Translations under genes and position numbers: made by a program
In this document: one piece after another, positions 25,621-37,340 of the stretch
Position numbering within the stretch: the first letter of the stretch is position 1
Layout: each line of letters opens with the position of its first letter
Source of the DNA: Erythroxylum novogranatense
Lineage: Eukaryota; Streptophyta; Magnoliopsida; Malpighiales; Erythroxylaceae
Direction of reading: 5' to 3'
Assembly: GCA_029891385.1 (NCBI GenBank)
Contig: CM057224.1
Location: 39,251,005 to 39,315,004 of the forward strand
DNA length: 64,000 bases
The notes under the pieces: model-generated
What the model saw: only the letters and a program-made list of their open reading frames with translations
Database searches by the model: none
Told to the model about the DNA's origin: nothing

Positions 25621-25639
25621 CAATATCTAATATATAAAA

Positions 25640-25797
25640 TAGGAGTAGTAGTCAAGTATGAGATAATTAAATTCATATGGTAGAGTTAAAATATCATTAG
25701 TTAAGACACTTAATTCAATGAGTAGAGAACGTAGAAATGAATTTCTTGAATCGAAGCTGTAAGTGCTCGATATTTTGATTCCATGGATGAGTGAGAC
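25640..25797 (-). pseudogene. Decayed Copia element, RNase H fragment
   Basis: On the minus strand MESKYRALTASIQEIHF, a copy of the Copia RNase H EAEYRALA block, is followed after a frameshift by FLRSLLIELSVLTNDILTLPYEF. It continues the fragment at 33034 across the solo LTR nest. The junction codons K-L-C-I-V-S-H-S-S-M-E-S read through once the LTR and one GAGAC copy are removed. Confidence 0.88.
25793..25797. repeat. Target site duplication GAGAC, left copy
   Basis: It repeats at 33034-33038 and flanks the outer solo LTR exactly at its TG and CA termini. Confidence 0.95.
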
Positions 25798-26689
25798 TGT
25801 AACATCCTATCATCAATGGAAAGGGTATATTGGTAAATTAGGACGGGCTAGTAGGTTAAATTGCATATTTTGATATGAGCATACATTTGGCCTCTAATTT
25901 TAGAGGAATGAGATATTCTGCACATGCACTTGTATGTACATGCATTCATGACATTTTCCGGCACTCATGTGTAAATCTGAATTGTTTGTGAATTATGAAA
26001 TAATTATGTCTGAAAATCTGAATTGAAATGTTCTATGAATGATTCTTGGTTGTTAGTGACCTTTAGAAATTTTCTGGCAATTTGGGAGAAAATGTCCGGG
26101 CCGAAGAATTTTCTAGGTGACGGACCAATTGACTTAATGATATTAGAATAATTGTTCAATGGCAATGGAAAAATTTTGATATGATTTTAGGAATTTTAAT
26201 ATGCTGAACCATTAGAATTTGGAGATAACCTAGACTAGAAATGAATTTGAAAAGAAGGCTAGTGGCAAGTCCTAAGTTTGATAGTTGTTGATCAACCCTT
26301 TAAATGCCTTAAGTTTTAATTTGGCAGTATAGCTTTCTCCTCCACCTAGGGCATGATTCTTCTCCCTTCAATTGTTTCCGCTTTCCTCCTCCTTGTGTGA
26401 TTCTTCGTTGTTCTCTTGCTTGCTTCTTCTTTGTGTTCAAGATCAACCCTAAATCCTAAGAGATGAAGATTTGTGAGGTTTTGAGTGGGAGCCGTAGGGG
26501 TTGAAGAGTTGGGGAAGATTTCGGAAGTTAAGAGTAAGAGCTTGATTTGGTAAGTAAATGACCTTTATGTTGTTTGTTTGTAAATTGAAATGCATTTATG
26601 AGGTTTAATGAGTAAGATTGGGGTAGTTGTGTTGAGTTATGGCTGATTTTAGGAAAGAAATGGGTGAAATCTGGTCGGAGAAGACGATC

Positions 26690-26850
26690 GGGAGCCCGCA
26701 CGTTGCGACATGCGTGAGGGCCTGGTCGCGACGAATAATTGATTATTCGTCGTGACGAGCAGTTTATTTGACGTTGCGACGAGCGGTTTATTTGATGTCG
26801 CGACGAGCGGCTATTCGTCGCGGCGAGCGACCTTGAATCGTCGCGACGAG
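26690..26850. repeat. CpG-rich array with TCGCGACGAGCG core
   Basis: Several imperfect units of about 22 to 30 bp built on TCGCGACGA with TTTATTTGAT or ATTATTCGT between. It stands out as GC-rich in AT-rich DNA. The palindrome TCGCGA recurs. Confidence 0.88.
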
Positions 26851-27083
26851 GCTGACTTTTCTGAACTGAGTTATTTTAGTTCTTGGGTCATAACTAATGA
26901 TGTAGACCTCCAATTGAAGTGATTTTTGATTCGTTATAAACTAGAAAAAGAGTTCTATAATTACGGTGAAGTATGAAAGTTTGAATTCAATTAGTCAGAT
27001 CTCAATTATTGAATGAAAGTTGAGGATAGGTTTTTATTTCAACCTAAATGTTGTTGTATGATAATTGGAGTATAATTTGGGGA

Positions 27084-27088
27084 CTTCT
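27084..27088. repeat. Target site duplication CTTCT, left copy
   Basis: Repeats at 31368-31372 around the inner solo LTR. Confidence 0.95.
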
Positions 27089-27513
27089 TGTAACACCCCA
27101 CTCCCGAGTGACCCGAACCCGATATCGTTGGTGATATCCGAGTCCGTGCCCCGCGAGGGTGGCGTACTACATCAGTCGATTAAAACTCAGTATACTTCTT
27201 TTTTTGGAAGCCATTGATTCCACGTTAACGCGGCAAAACAGTAAGTAACTAACACCCATGTTCATAATAAACCGGTTTGATTATTACAACATCCGAGAAT
27301 AATTTACAATCGGTCAATGAGGAAAACATTAAAACCAATATGGGCTCAGAGAAATATAAAGCATTGTTATACGGTGATTGCGAACACAATTTGATAAGAC
27401 ACTAATGCGAGACCGGACCGATCCCGACCTCATCCTTTATTTGCCTACAAGAGACATACTCCGTGTCAAACGGGTATTCTTCAAGACCTGAAAAATAGAT
27501 GCAAATTTTGGGT

Positions 27514-27528
27514 GAGTTTTGCGAACTC
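27514..27528 (-). other. Conserved LTR hairpin (GAGTT-CGCAA-AACTC)
   Basis: On the minus strand GAGTTCGCAAAACTC forms a 5-bp stem with a 5-base loop, followed by ACCCAAAATTTGCATC. Homologous hairpins are at 32610-32623 and 62216-62229. Confidence 0.75.
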
Positions 27529-27897
27529 AGTGAGTGACCATCATCGATGGTCCATCCAATCACATAACATATAACACATACTTTCATTTCCATTAAGTCA
27601 CATGTCATATTCCCTATCATACCTCACATTCACATACAGTTTCATATTTTCATTATGAAGATACAATGTCATCTTCAATATAATCAAATTGATCATTCAA
27701 TCAAGTTTATCATTCCCATTCAACACACAATGTCACATTCCCATTCAATACGATGTTGCGGTCCCATTCAATACAAGTAATTCAACCAATCACATTCCGC
27801 ATAATCAAATCAATCATGTTATGCATATGTGCATGAAACCCACTTTCCATTTAATTACTTTGTTGTGACCGAGTGTCTAAACTCCCGTACCCAATAG

Positions 27898-28040
27898 ATA
27901 TCGGGCTCATTGAAACTGTCCCATATAGGGCTCATTGTGAATCGTCCCATAAAGGGCTCATTGTAAATCGTCCCATAAAGGGCTCATTGTAAATCGTCCC
28001 ATAAAGGGCTCATTGTAAATCGTCCCATAAAGGGCTCATT
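27898..28040. repeat. Tandem 26-bp repeat with CCCATAAAGGGCTCATTG
   Basis: Five to six copies, the middle ones nearly identical (GGCTCATTGTAAATCGTCCC). In element direction each unit reads GAGCCCTTTATGGGAC, which corresponds to the GCGCCCGAAAAGGGAC units of the outer LTR at 32195-32350. Confidence 0.93.
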
Positions 28041-28920
28041 GTCGTTGAGCACGAGGCTCGAATCGAATCGAGCATGAAGCTCTTTACTCATTGTTGACTA
28101 CTCGGTCACAACTCTCATTATCTTTCATAAATTCATGCAGTGGAATGTCTTATGCATATTTGCATGCACTCGGTCAATCATAGTTACTATCATCGGACCG
28201 TAGTCCAAGCATTCGACATCAATTAAGAAGTCACATTTCATTTATGTGCAATTATGCATGCAAGACATTTTAACAATCTCAATATATACACTTAGGTCAT
28301 CCCATTCACATTCAAGGAGCACTTGATAACGCAATTCCAAATACTTAATTACTCATGGGACCTCCCATGCGGAACCCATATTTAATCACAATTAATAAAA
28401 TAAATCAATACTCATTCAACATATAACAAAAGCAAATAACCAATAAATAAGACCATCTAGGTCTACTCACAAGATACTCTCAAATTTTCATTGGTTTCTA
28501 ATTTACGACAATGCTGAGTGCGGACATTTATCCCCTTTACCAATTTATGCCATATGCACACATTAATCACTTTGAATAAGAATTCTCATTTATGCACAAA
28601 TATAGAATAAGGACAATGCATGTTCATGATATTCCCGGCCTTAATCCAATTTTTTTCAACAATAAAATCGGTAGAAAAATTAGAAATTCAATGGCGCTGA
28701 CGACGCTCAATTTGGACCTCTATAGGTCCCCAATTGAATAAAACAGTAATGCAATCCCATTTCCCGAACCCCCGTCAATTTTCCGTCCAAAAATTCCCAA
28801 TTTCCCATGAAATGAAATTCAATATTTTACAAATCCGATGCCTCAAGAATCAGGTCAATCGGACGTCGGACGGAAAAGTTATACATCAAAGAAATCGAAA
28901 TCCAAAATTAAAACAAAATC

Positions 28921-29099
28921 CCTCTCGTGGCTCGCGTAAGCCTCGCGAGTCTCGCGTGACCTCGTCTCGCGAGGGCGAAGTCGCCCTCGCGAGAGGCGAG
29001 CTTTCAGCTCGCCTCGCCCTCATGAGTCGTCGCCTCGCGAGGGGCGAGATTTCAGCTCGTCTCGCCCTCGCGAGTCGTCGCCCTCATGAGGGGCGAGAT
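28921..29099. repeat. CpG-rich array with CTCGCGAGGGCGAG core
   Basis: Imperfect units contain the palindrome CTCGCGAG, GGGCGAG and ATTTCAGCTCG. It is the most GC-rich stretch of the window. It sits beside the same conserved flank as the arrays at 530-1035 and 26690-26850. Confidence 0.9.
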
Positions 29100-31367
29100 T
29101 CAATGCCTTCGCCTTCTTTTTCTTTTTCCAAACCGAACTTCAATCATTCATAACTTTTCCCACACAATTCAGAAAATTACAAACCATATGTCGTTGGAAA
29201 GATTAAGAAAAACTCTACAAGTTTTATGTAGAGCACAAAAATCAATTTCACCCCTAAGGGTGTCAAAAATCCAGTCAAATCCACTGCCTACTCAAAACCT
29301 CTCAAAACAGTGCAGTACTTTACAAATTCAGTAACTTTTATTCTCTTCAGTAAAAAATAACACAATAAATATGCTCTTCAATATCACAATGTTATCTAAA
29401 ACTTTCATGAATAACCAAAATCCCAATTTATTTACTAACTAGGTCAAACAATTCAGTGAATGCTACTGCCCCTGAAAGTACTCAAATTGGATAATAATTT
29501 TTCAAGCAGTATAACTCCTTGTTCAAAAGTCGAAAAATTGCATACTTTATACCCATAAAAAGATAAAACACAGTACTACACTTCTCATAAAGGGCTCAGA
29601 ATCAAATTCCATCATTAACAAATTTAAAACAGTCCTGCAAGTTACTGCCCTGTTCAGCAGTTCATGACCTAACTTCAATCCAATCTTTGAAAATCATAAG
29701 TCCCAATTCTGTTATCTAAAAATAGCATGCTATATACCATTTTCAAGATAATTGTTTCCTCTACAACTCTTCAGAAGATCACCTAAGCCAATTCAATTCA
29801 CACAAATTACTAAAATTGTTCCCAATCAGAATGGTCACAATACCTACACTGATAGCTAAGTTTCACCAATTGCTCACAATCAGTCAATATTCCACAGTGG
29901 ATATCTCCCAATATACAGATCGAAAATTGAAAATCAGTGGCAATGGAAAGCTAACAATATAGGCTTCAACTCTCATGAAGACTATTGACAATAATTCCTC
30001 TCAATTAATTTAGAAAATCATCAAAACAATCAGGTTATAAATCCGGATACTGTTCACCTAAGTCAAAACAGTAACTTTCCAAGCCAAATTTCAACCTCTT
30101 AGAGTTACAATTTGACAACACCTATTTCACACAAAAATGTAGCCAACAAACCAAAGTTTCATTGGGCACAAACCTCAACTCATTTGCATAACCACACAAT
30201 AAGTTATGTCCAAAACAGTACAGTAGGTTCAATGTCCATTTTCCAGCTTTCAACTTCAACCTAACTCCTATCACTTCTAATATCAATAACACATGCATAA
30301 GCATCCTAATAACACAAGAATTAAGCCAATAGGTCATCAAGACCTTCAGTTCAATATATATCCACAATTTCAGTACCTATTTTCAATCATTTTCTTATGA
30401 ATTTATGCATTAAAACCATAAGTAAAACATAAACATAAACATCATCTTACCTAAAGCTTCCAACTCCACCTCTTTAAGTCTTTAATTTTCTAACTACCTT
30501 CTTCTTTTCCATCCCATGCATGGTTATTATCAAGATAAGAGGGTAGAAGGTTTAAGCTTAAGTAAGCAAGGAAGAACTAAGAAAGTAGCAACTAAGTGAA
30601 ACAAGTGAAGGAAATTGATAAGAGTGAGGAAGAAGCTAGAGTTTTGGATGAGGAGAAGATATAACAACAAACTCATCTTTTTCACTCTTTTATCCATGAA
30701 GTTGCCGACCTTACAAAGTCAAGCATATGACAAAAGCATTAAACCCTTTGGACACTTGGCAATTGGAGAAACATAAGGAAAAGTCAAACAATTCAATAAC
30801 TAATAAGTACAATTTCCCAACTTGTTCATTCTTTCCCTTTTTAACTAATAAGAAGCATCGTGAATGGGAAGAGAAGACCAAGTCTAAGCCATCTCCAAGC
30901 ATGAAATTAGGAGGACACTTGGCCATTTAGGAAGGAATGGGAAAAGTCAAAGGACCAATCAAAATTTTTGAAAATAATAAAACAAATACCAAGCAATTTC
31001 AATCCAATTTCGGTTCCAACAAATTTAAGGGGTCCATTTTTGGGTTCCACCAAAATATGCAATGGTTTAATACCAAATAATAGTAGAAAATCAACCGGTT
31101 CGCCATTTGACAATTTTTTTCCGGTCCGGGAATTTTCTCCGAAAAATTCCAGAAAAATTTTCATAATTCCCATAAAAGGTAAAACACACAAAAATGCAGT
31201 TCAATAAATTTTTCAAATATAATTTCCCCATTATTTTCACTAAAAGTCCATTTAGTCCCAATACCGGAAATATCATGTATGCATGTACAGTCCTAAGTCA
31301 TTTCGATCCATCTCATCCTATGCCAAATTTACTATTTAACCCTTCCTGACGGGGGTGGGATGTTACA

Positions 31368-31372
31368 CTTCT
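31368..31372. repeat. Target site duplication CTTCT, right copy
   Basis: Pairs with 27084-27088. Confidence 0.95.
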
Positions 31373-32194
31373 GAAAATAAATGAAGTGCTTTTGGGGTTA
31401 TAGAAACTTAGTATAATGGGTGAATTTGATCAAATGAATAGTAATTTTGGCTTTGAGGTCTTTCTTGAGAATTTAAGGGTATTGTCTAAATGTTGTGGTA
31501 TCTATAGTGTGAAAAATTGTTTCGAGACAAAAGAAAGTGAAATTTGGGATTTAGTGCCGGGAAGGTCACGAATATGCATCGTACATCTTTTAATTTCGAC
31601 ATGTGCATCATTGAATCATTCTGATTGTGCATTTAGTAATGGGTAATTATTTGACTGTTATAGAGGCACTGTTGGAACGACATTCTACGGATATTGCTAG
31701 AACTTCCAAGCAGTAGCTCGGAAGTTACAGGTGAGTAATCTAGTTGGTGTTCCTCAATCTTAATTGTTAAAGTTCTGCACTTATAGTTCTGTGAAGATGA
31801 AAGACGGGTATAAGTGAATTATTTGATTGTAACTTCGGACCGAAGGTCCGAGGGATTAGGGATTGTGATATTGAAGTGTAAACAGTTTTGTGAAAGTGAT
31901 AAATTGCTACTGTATGATAAGATGTATGATTGAGAACGTTATGTCTGATTTTGATAAATGGGTTCTGATGGCAATGTGATTTTAGTAATATTGTGATAAA
32001 TGAATTTCCATGAATGGTTGATTAATAACGGTTGTGACTGGAGCTACCATCGAGAGCTACAAGCTCGATTACTGGGAAATAGCCTTGTGTTTGTTAAGGG
32101 AATAGTGCATACCAAGAGGGCTCTCCTTTCCCTAAGACGAGTGGGAAGTAGTGTATACCCAGAGGGCTCTCCTACTCCTAAGACGCGTATAATG

Positions 32195-32350
32195 TTTAAT
32201 GCGCCCGAAAAGGGACAGTTCAGAGCTATATGCTCAATGTTTAATGTGTCCGAAAAGGGACAGTATAGAGCTCTAAGTTCAATGTTAATGCGCCCATTTG
32301 GGACAGTTTAGAGCCTCAGGTTCACTGATTAATGTGCCCAGATTGGGACA
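32195..32350. repeat. Tandem repeat cluster, ~50-bp units with GCCCGAAAAGGGACAG
   Basis: Four imperfect units (GCGCCCGAAAAGGGACAG, GTGTCCGAAAAGGGACAG, GCGCCCATTTGGGACAG, GTGCCCAGATTGGGACAG), each followed by GAGCTC-like or AGCCTCA-like sequence. The inner parts are short inverted repeats (CCC...GGG). Confidence 0.85.
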
Positions 32351-32609
32351 GTACAGGCGCTCAGTCACACCATTACAATAAAATGGAAAATATCTTGTAT
32401 ACATGTATTTGTGCATTGAATTGACTTCTGGATTGGGAAAGAGGCAACATGTCTTGCATCTATGTGATACTACTTTGTATTCTCTCTGAATATGCTATTG
32501 TGAAAATCTGTACATTGTTATATGATATTATGAACGTGCTATTGTGATAATCTGTACACTATTTGCGTAATGCATGAATTGAGTGAACCATCGATGATGG
32601 TTTCTCATT

Positions 32610-32623
32610 GAGTTCGCAAACTC
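32610..32623 (+). other. Conserved LTR hairpin (GAGTT-CGCA-AACTC)
   Basis: GAGTTCGCAAACTC is a 5-bp stem with a 4-base loop, followed by ACCCAAAATTGCAATC and a pyrimidine-AG tract TATTTTTCAGG. It is shared by position and context with the other Tekay-like LTRs. Confidence 0.75.
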
Positions 32624-33033
32624 ACCCAAAATTGCAATCTATTTTTCAGGATCGAGAGAGTAGACTCCTAGCTCCAGTGAGAGAGACTTTTCCTGCCGTG
32701 TGATCGAGTTGGCGAGAAAAGTCATGACACACAGGTTGGTTAGTTGGGATTGTTTTTGGGGGGATGACCTAAATAGATTTTTGTATCAGTTCTCTTTTGG
32801 AGCAATGTTTTTAGACAGTGGAAAACTGATAGTCATGTAAATTTCTGTTTTGATGAAATGATATGAGAATGTGATTCAGTTATAAAATTTTAGTGATTTT
32901 ATATTATGGTTTTATGAATATGATGCCATGAGAGTAGTGAAGTGACAGCTCGTAGCCGTCCCTTATTGTCGGATATGTATCAGGACGGTCTACGGGCGTT
33001 CCGGTGTATATCCTACAGTAAGGGGGCGTTACA

Positions 33034-33038
33034 GAGAC
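33034..33038. repeat. Target site duplication GAGAC, right copy
   Basis: Pairs with 25793-25797. Confidence 0.95.
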
Positions 33039-34573
33039 ACTATACATAGCTTGCGAAAGCTTGAGGTAATCAGATTGCATCTCAAAAATATTGCAAAACT
33101 TGTTCTAAACTTCCTATCGTCGATAAAGTCTGTCTAATAGTATAGGCATTGATTGCAAAGGAAGAAGAGACTTAGAAATGAGCATACTATGATGAACAGT
33201 CCGTTTAAGGTAATGAAGTATACGTTTTATTGCTAACCAAATAACATCTTTAGGAGGATGCATGAAATGAGATACTTTGTGGAAAGAAAAAAGAAATATT
33301 AGGTCTCGTTAATGATAAATATTGCAAACCTCCAACAACGTACGATTAAATGTGCATTATGAAACGAATTCCCATAAAAGACAAAGAGTTTAGTCTTTGA
33401 ACATGCTAATATACTGATTGTATTGGCATTTTGCATTTTGGATCTTGCTAATAGATCACGAATGTATTTAGACTGAGTTAATAACAAATTTGAATCCGTC
33501 CAAGTGGCTGCCATGCTTAAGAAATAATTCAGTTGACCAAGATATTTGATTTTAAATTCAGAACTCCATTGTTTAACAAGATATTCTATAGCCTCTAAGT
33601 GAGTCTGATTAGGATGATATTGTCGATATAGATAAGTCTATATAACTGAACTTTGTTATTAGTAAAGTAAAAAAGAGATGACTTAGTTTTTGAAACTCTA
33701 AATCCAAGCTTAAGTAGTGAAAGTTGCAAGACATTTGTACTACTGATAAAGTGCCTGTTTACGGCTATAGGATGACTTTTATAGTTTGCGCGCATGAGTA
33801 GGATGACTTTGATATAAAAAAAGAAGCTTGTGGTTAATACATATAAACATCTTCCTCCTTGTGATATAGTAAGACTAAAAATCAAATGCAAAATAGTTGC
33901 TTACCAGGTCGCCAATGAAAACCTTTAACAATATAGCATCGCTTATATCTATCAAATGTACCATTTATATGATATTTATTTATGAACACTCATTTGCATC
34001 CATTGATGTTCTGTTAATCATGAAATGGATTCAAGTCTCAAGTATAATAGGCAATAAAAGCATGAATTCCTTAACCATAGTTCTATGCCACTCAAGTTAT
34101 TCAATTACTTAGGAGAAACAATTAGGCTCATTAGAAAATAAGAGTAAGCAGAGAAGAAAACTCATGGCTTGAGAGAACCACTTTGAGACCTTGTGATCAT
34201 AGAAAGTTGTTTTTAAGTTAGAGGAGGAGTGGAACTAATGTTAGTTGTTGTTGTTGAAGATTTGGTCAAATGGACAACAAGAGAAACATTATATACTGAT
34301 GAAGGAGAAGTCGTGGTTGGTGATGCAACTAATCTAATGGAAGTATGAGTGATCTGTTAGTTATTAAATTGGGCAAAGGATGGAGAGAGTGTATCTGGTG
34401 GTGATTATGAAGGAGTATTGTAAATGGAGTAGACTCTTCTTAGACATATGGACTTGCATCATCATTTTTGAAAGGGAAGACTTGTTTATCAAACACCACA
34501 TGATTTGTAAGATTGAAAATTGCTTGGTAAATGAATTAAAATAATAATGTCCGTTATAGATTTTGTTATAGCC
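33034..34573 (-). pseudogene. Decayed Copia element, RT and integrase C-terminal part
   Basis: From the right: FNSFTKQF and a downstream integrase C-terminal region (34573-34364). The RT entry NGCKWVFINKYHINGTFDRYK, with many changes, is at about 34000-33900. Then come LLKLGFRVSKTKSSLFYF with YIDNIIL in place of YVDD (33891-33595), QSKYIRDLLARSKMQNA (33514-33299), and a LAIKRIL-LKRTVHH-like RNase H start (33200). Frequent stops and frameshifts are present, and the catalytic motif is mutated. It belongs with 39180-40345 and 25640-25797. The lineage is probably Ale/Retrofit-like, from RT spacing. Confidence 0.9.
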
Positions 34574-35614
34574 TGTTAAGATAAATGATATATATCTTAT
34601 TATTGAATTTTGGCATTTTTTGATTATTGGACCTAGCAAACAATTCAATTTCACATCCAAATTGATTAAGTTTAAATTGGGCACAGTTGGCTTGTTGGAT
34701 TTTTGGATAATAATTCAGTTGTAATATAATTCTATTTTTGAGTGGGATATGTGAAAAAGATTACGATTTTTTTAAGTGGGTTGAAATGAAGTCGTGGGAT
34801 TTTAGAGATTGTGTGTAGGAGTGTAGCGTGAGTTATCTAGATAGTGAACGTGTGTGTGAAAATTTCTTGGTTATGTGGGAAAATTGTTTTGTGGGATCTT
34901 GACTAAATAATGCAAGACACATTCTATCGTGTCCATCAATGTGCAGCTACGAACATCTCCATGGTTTTCACCTTTGTTTGTGGTAGGCTATGCAATTGAT
35001 GTGGTGAAGGTTGTGAATGACTTGTTTGTTGTGGGTGTGTGACTCATCATGGTGAGGCTTCAACAAATTATTACGTGGATGTTTATTTACTAGATCTATC
35101 TTGCCTGAAGTCCTTCTGCCCCAGTTGTAACTTAGATTTGGAATGTGCATGAATCAACCTATTTTGTGAGAACAACTTTCTAATCTATTTCAGAGGAGCT
35201 GAACCTATAGAGAAGTTGTTATGTTTTTGTCTCAAGTGCTTTCTATTTTCGTTCTTAGATAGTTAATCACTTGAGTTCTTTATTTATTTTTTTGTTAAAC
35301 GAGTGTTGAAAAATTTGTTGTTGAGGTTAACACAAGTCAGTCGCATTATTGGGTGTGAAATACTTTCATGGGATATGAGAACGAGAGGTAGTGTTAAGGG
35401 TTGAGTGGTGTCGACTTAGTAAAGCCTTGTACAAAACTATTGTTGTGAGTGAAAGAATTAAGCAGGGTGAAGGCCCAGCAGACATAGGCAAGCTGTGCCA
35501 AACTACGTTAACAAATCTCGGTTTTGTTTATCTTTAATACTTTTAATTTTATGATTTTTGTTTGTCATAACCGAATCAGAAAGTTTTTGAAACTACACCC
35601 CTGCAATTTTTTCA
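34574..35614 (+). repeat. 5' LTR of the gag-only element
   Basis: It starts TGTTAAGATAAATG and ends GCAATTTTTTCA, 1041 bp. The partner is 38360-39179. About 200 bp around 34920-35130 are missing from the partner. Confidence 0.92.
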
Positions 35615-35616
35615 AT

Positions 35617-35627
35617 TGGTATCAGAG
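35617..35627 (+). other. Primer binding site of the gag-only element
   Basis: TGGTATCAGAG, initiator tRNA-Met type, two bases after the LTR end. Confidence 0.93.
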
Positions 35628-35685
35628 AGGGTCACCAAATCAGGTCTTGGTACAGCAAGTTGGTGCAGATTCAAGTTTCACAAAC

Positions 35686-37340
35686 ATGGCTACGAGAGAG
35701 GGTGCATCGATCACTAGGCCACCACTATTGGATGACTCTAACTATCATGCATGGAAATCACGGATGAGAGTCTTCATATAAGCTTAAGGTATAAAAGTTT
35801 GGCATTCGGTAGTACATGGGTGGACGCATCTGATGATTACTGACGATAAAGGTGGGGCAATTTTAAAGGATCCATTTGAATGGACAAGAGCCAAAAAAGA
35901 AAGGGCACTTGGAAACTCATAAGCAATGTATGCAATTTTTAGTGCTATTGATGAAGGAAGCTTCTCAATGATATTGGCTTGTGAGTTGGCTAAAGAAGCG
36001 TGGGATACTTTGTAGACTATTCATGAAAGGTCCAAATCTGTGATAGCATCAAACAAAACTTCAAATGTTAACTATAAGGTTTGAAGAACTAAAGATGAAT
36101 GAAAATGAGACTATTTGAGATTTTCATGAAAGATTCCATGATGTAGTGAATCATGCACATCAACTCGAGAAGAAATGTCCTAATTTGAAACTAGTGAAGA
36201 AGATGTTGAGATCACTACCTTTGAGATTTATTCAGAAAATTGTAGCAATAGAAGAGGCCCATAACATCAATGATTTGTCATTGGAAAAGGTAATTGGAAT
36301 TCTTACAAAATTTGAAATGAATTTATTGATGGGCAAATAAGAAAAGAGCAAATGATTGGCACTATAAGCTAAAATTGGAAAAGGCATAAATGATATAGAA
36401 GATGAATATGATAAAAATGAGGATATGGAATTATTAACAAGAAATTTCAGCAAATGATTAAAGAGAGTGAAGAAAGACATATCAAATTTTAGGCAAAATT
36501 GTAGCTGCTCATCAAATAGTAATTTTAAACAACAATCTAGAACTCAGAAGGGTGAAAAAATGATGAGGAGAATTCAATGTCATGAGTGTCAGGTCTTCGG
36601 ACATATGCAAGTGAAATGTGCTAATATCTTGAAGAAGAGAAAAGAGAAATCTTTTACTAGCATTTAGAGTGAGAATGAATCCGAAAGTAAATATGGTAGT
36701 GAAGAAGAAATTGTAAATGGTGCTGTGTTAGTTGCTTTATATAGCAAAAATCTAGCATGCTTGACAGTAACTAAGAAGGAAGTAACCGAAGACAAAAAAG
36801 GGGGGAAATTAGAAAATTTTGAGAAAAACGGAGACAGATCAAGTCAAGGTTCAATATCAGATTATGGCAGTGATGAAAGTGGTTAAGATGATAAAAGGAA
36901 GATTATTTACGAGGTTTAGAAAGTGATGTATGAAAATGTATGAAAAATGGGTGAAAACATGTAGAAAGAATGAAAGGTTGAAGTAAGAAAACTTCTCTTT
37001 AAAGAACACTATCCAAGATTTAGAGAAGAAATTGATGGTAGCTTTAGACAAGCTTCATGAAGCTATATTGAAGTTAGCAAGTACCAAAAAGGGTTTGAGA
37101 ATGCTGAGTGGAGGCATAGAAAAGTTAGAAAAGTTGATCGAAATCAGTAAGGGTAAAGGGGATCTTCAAGGCATTGGTTACAAAGGTGATTGCTCCAAGA
37201 TGAATAATTAGAAAATTGATATACTCAAATCTGTCCAAAAAGAAACATCGAGGAAGAATATAAGATTTGTTCCCACATGTCATTTTTGCGAAGTTATCGG
37301 GCACATAAAACTAAAATGTTATAAGTTACTGTAGATGTTG
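35686..37340 (+). pseudogene. gag of the gag-only element, two CCHC knuckles
   Basis: The start ATG at 35686 (MATREGASITRPPLLDDSNY) is followed by WKSRMRVFI and a stop. Then come a capsid-like block with ERFHDVVNHAHQLEKK and KMLRSLPLRFIQKIVAIEEA (36146-36340), knuckle CHECQVFGHMQVKC (about 36577-36620), and a coiled-coil-like stretch LEKKLMVALDKLHEAILKL. A second knuckle, CHFCEVIGHIKLKC, is at about 37278-37320. Stops occur near 35780, 36340 and 36664. The length and double knuckle agree with SIRE-type gag. Several stops are TAG or TAA at positions where tryptophan or glutamine would be expected. Confidence 0.87.

Larger units (their letters stand above)
23011..25639. other. AT-rich non-coding stretch
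   Basis: It follows the 5' side of the Ca2+-ATPase pseudogene. I see no reliable coding. The 97-codon frame at 24470-24763 (-) has no recognisable motif. It contains the dispersed repeat at 23455-23680, a Pro-free AGCCCATGG-type motif cluster around 24005-24200, and a non-autonomous-transposon-like arm around 25385-25620. Confidence 0.6.
27089..31367 (-). mobile_element. Inner Tekay/Del-like solo LTR, 4279 bp
   Basis: Plus-strand ends are TGTAACACCCCACTCCC and GGTGGGATGTTACA, with 5-bp duplication CTTCT inside the outer LTR. Its conserved blocks (hairpin at 27514-27528, repeat cluster at 27898-28040, array flank around 28820-28900) occur as reverse complements of those in the outer LTR, so it is inserted in the opposite orientation. 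No internal coding is seen. Open frames such as 30907-31207 overlap on both strands and match nothing. Confidence 0.94.
25798..33033 (+). mobile_element. Outer Tekay/Del-like solo LTR, split by an inner solo LTR
   Basis: It starts TGTAACATCCTATC and ends GGGGGCGTTACA, flanked by GAGAC. Without the 4279-bp insert and one 5-bp duplication it is 2952 bp. No gag, pol, PBS or polypurine tract is present, so it is a solo LTR. It carries a minisatellite at 26690-26850, a second repeat cluster at 32195-32350, and a conserved hairpin at 32610-32623. The plus orientation follows from comparison with 57673-63240 and with the reverse-oriented inner LTR. Confidence 0.93.

Noticed and set aside
30711..31276. 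Overlapping open frames on both strands
   Set aside because: They lie inside a solo LTR, overlap each other on opposite strands and match no family.
34574..34684. Part of the 106-codon minus-strand frame as integrase
   Set aside because: These codons lie in the inserted LTR; only the part from 34573 downward belongs to the old Copia element.
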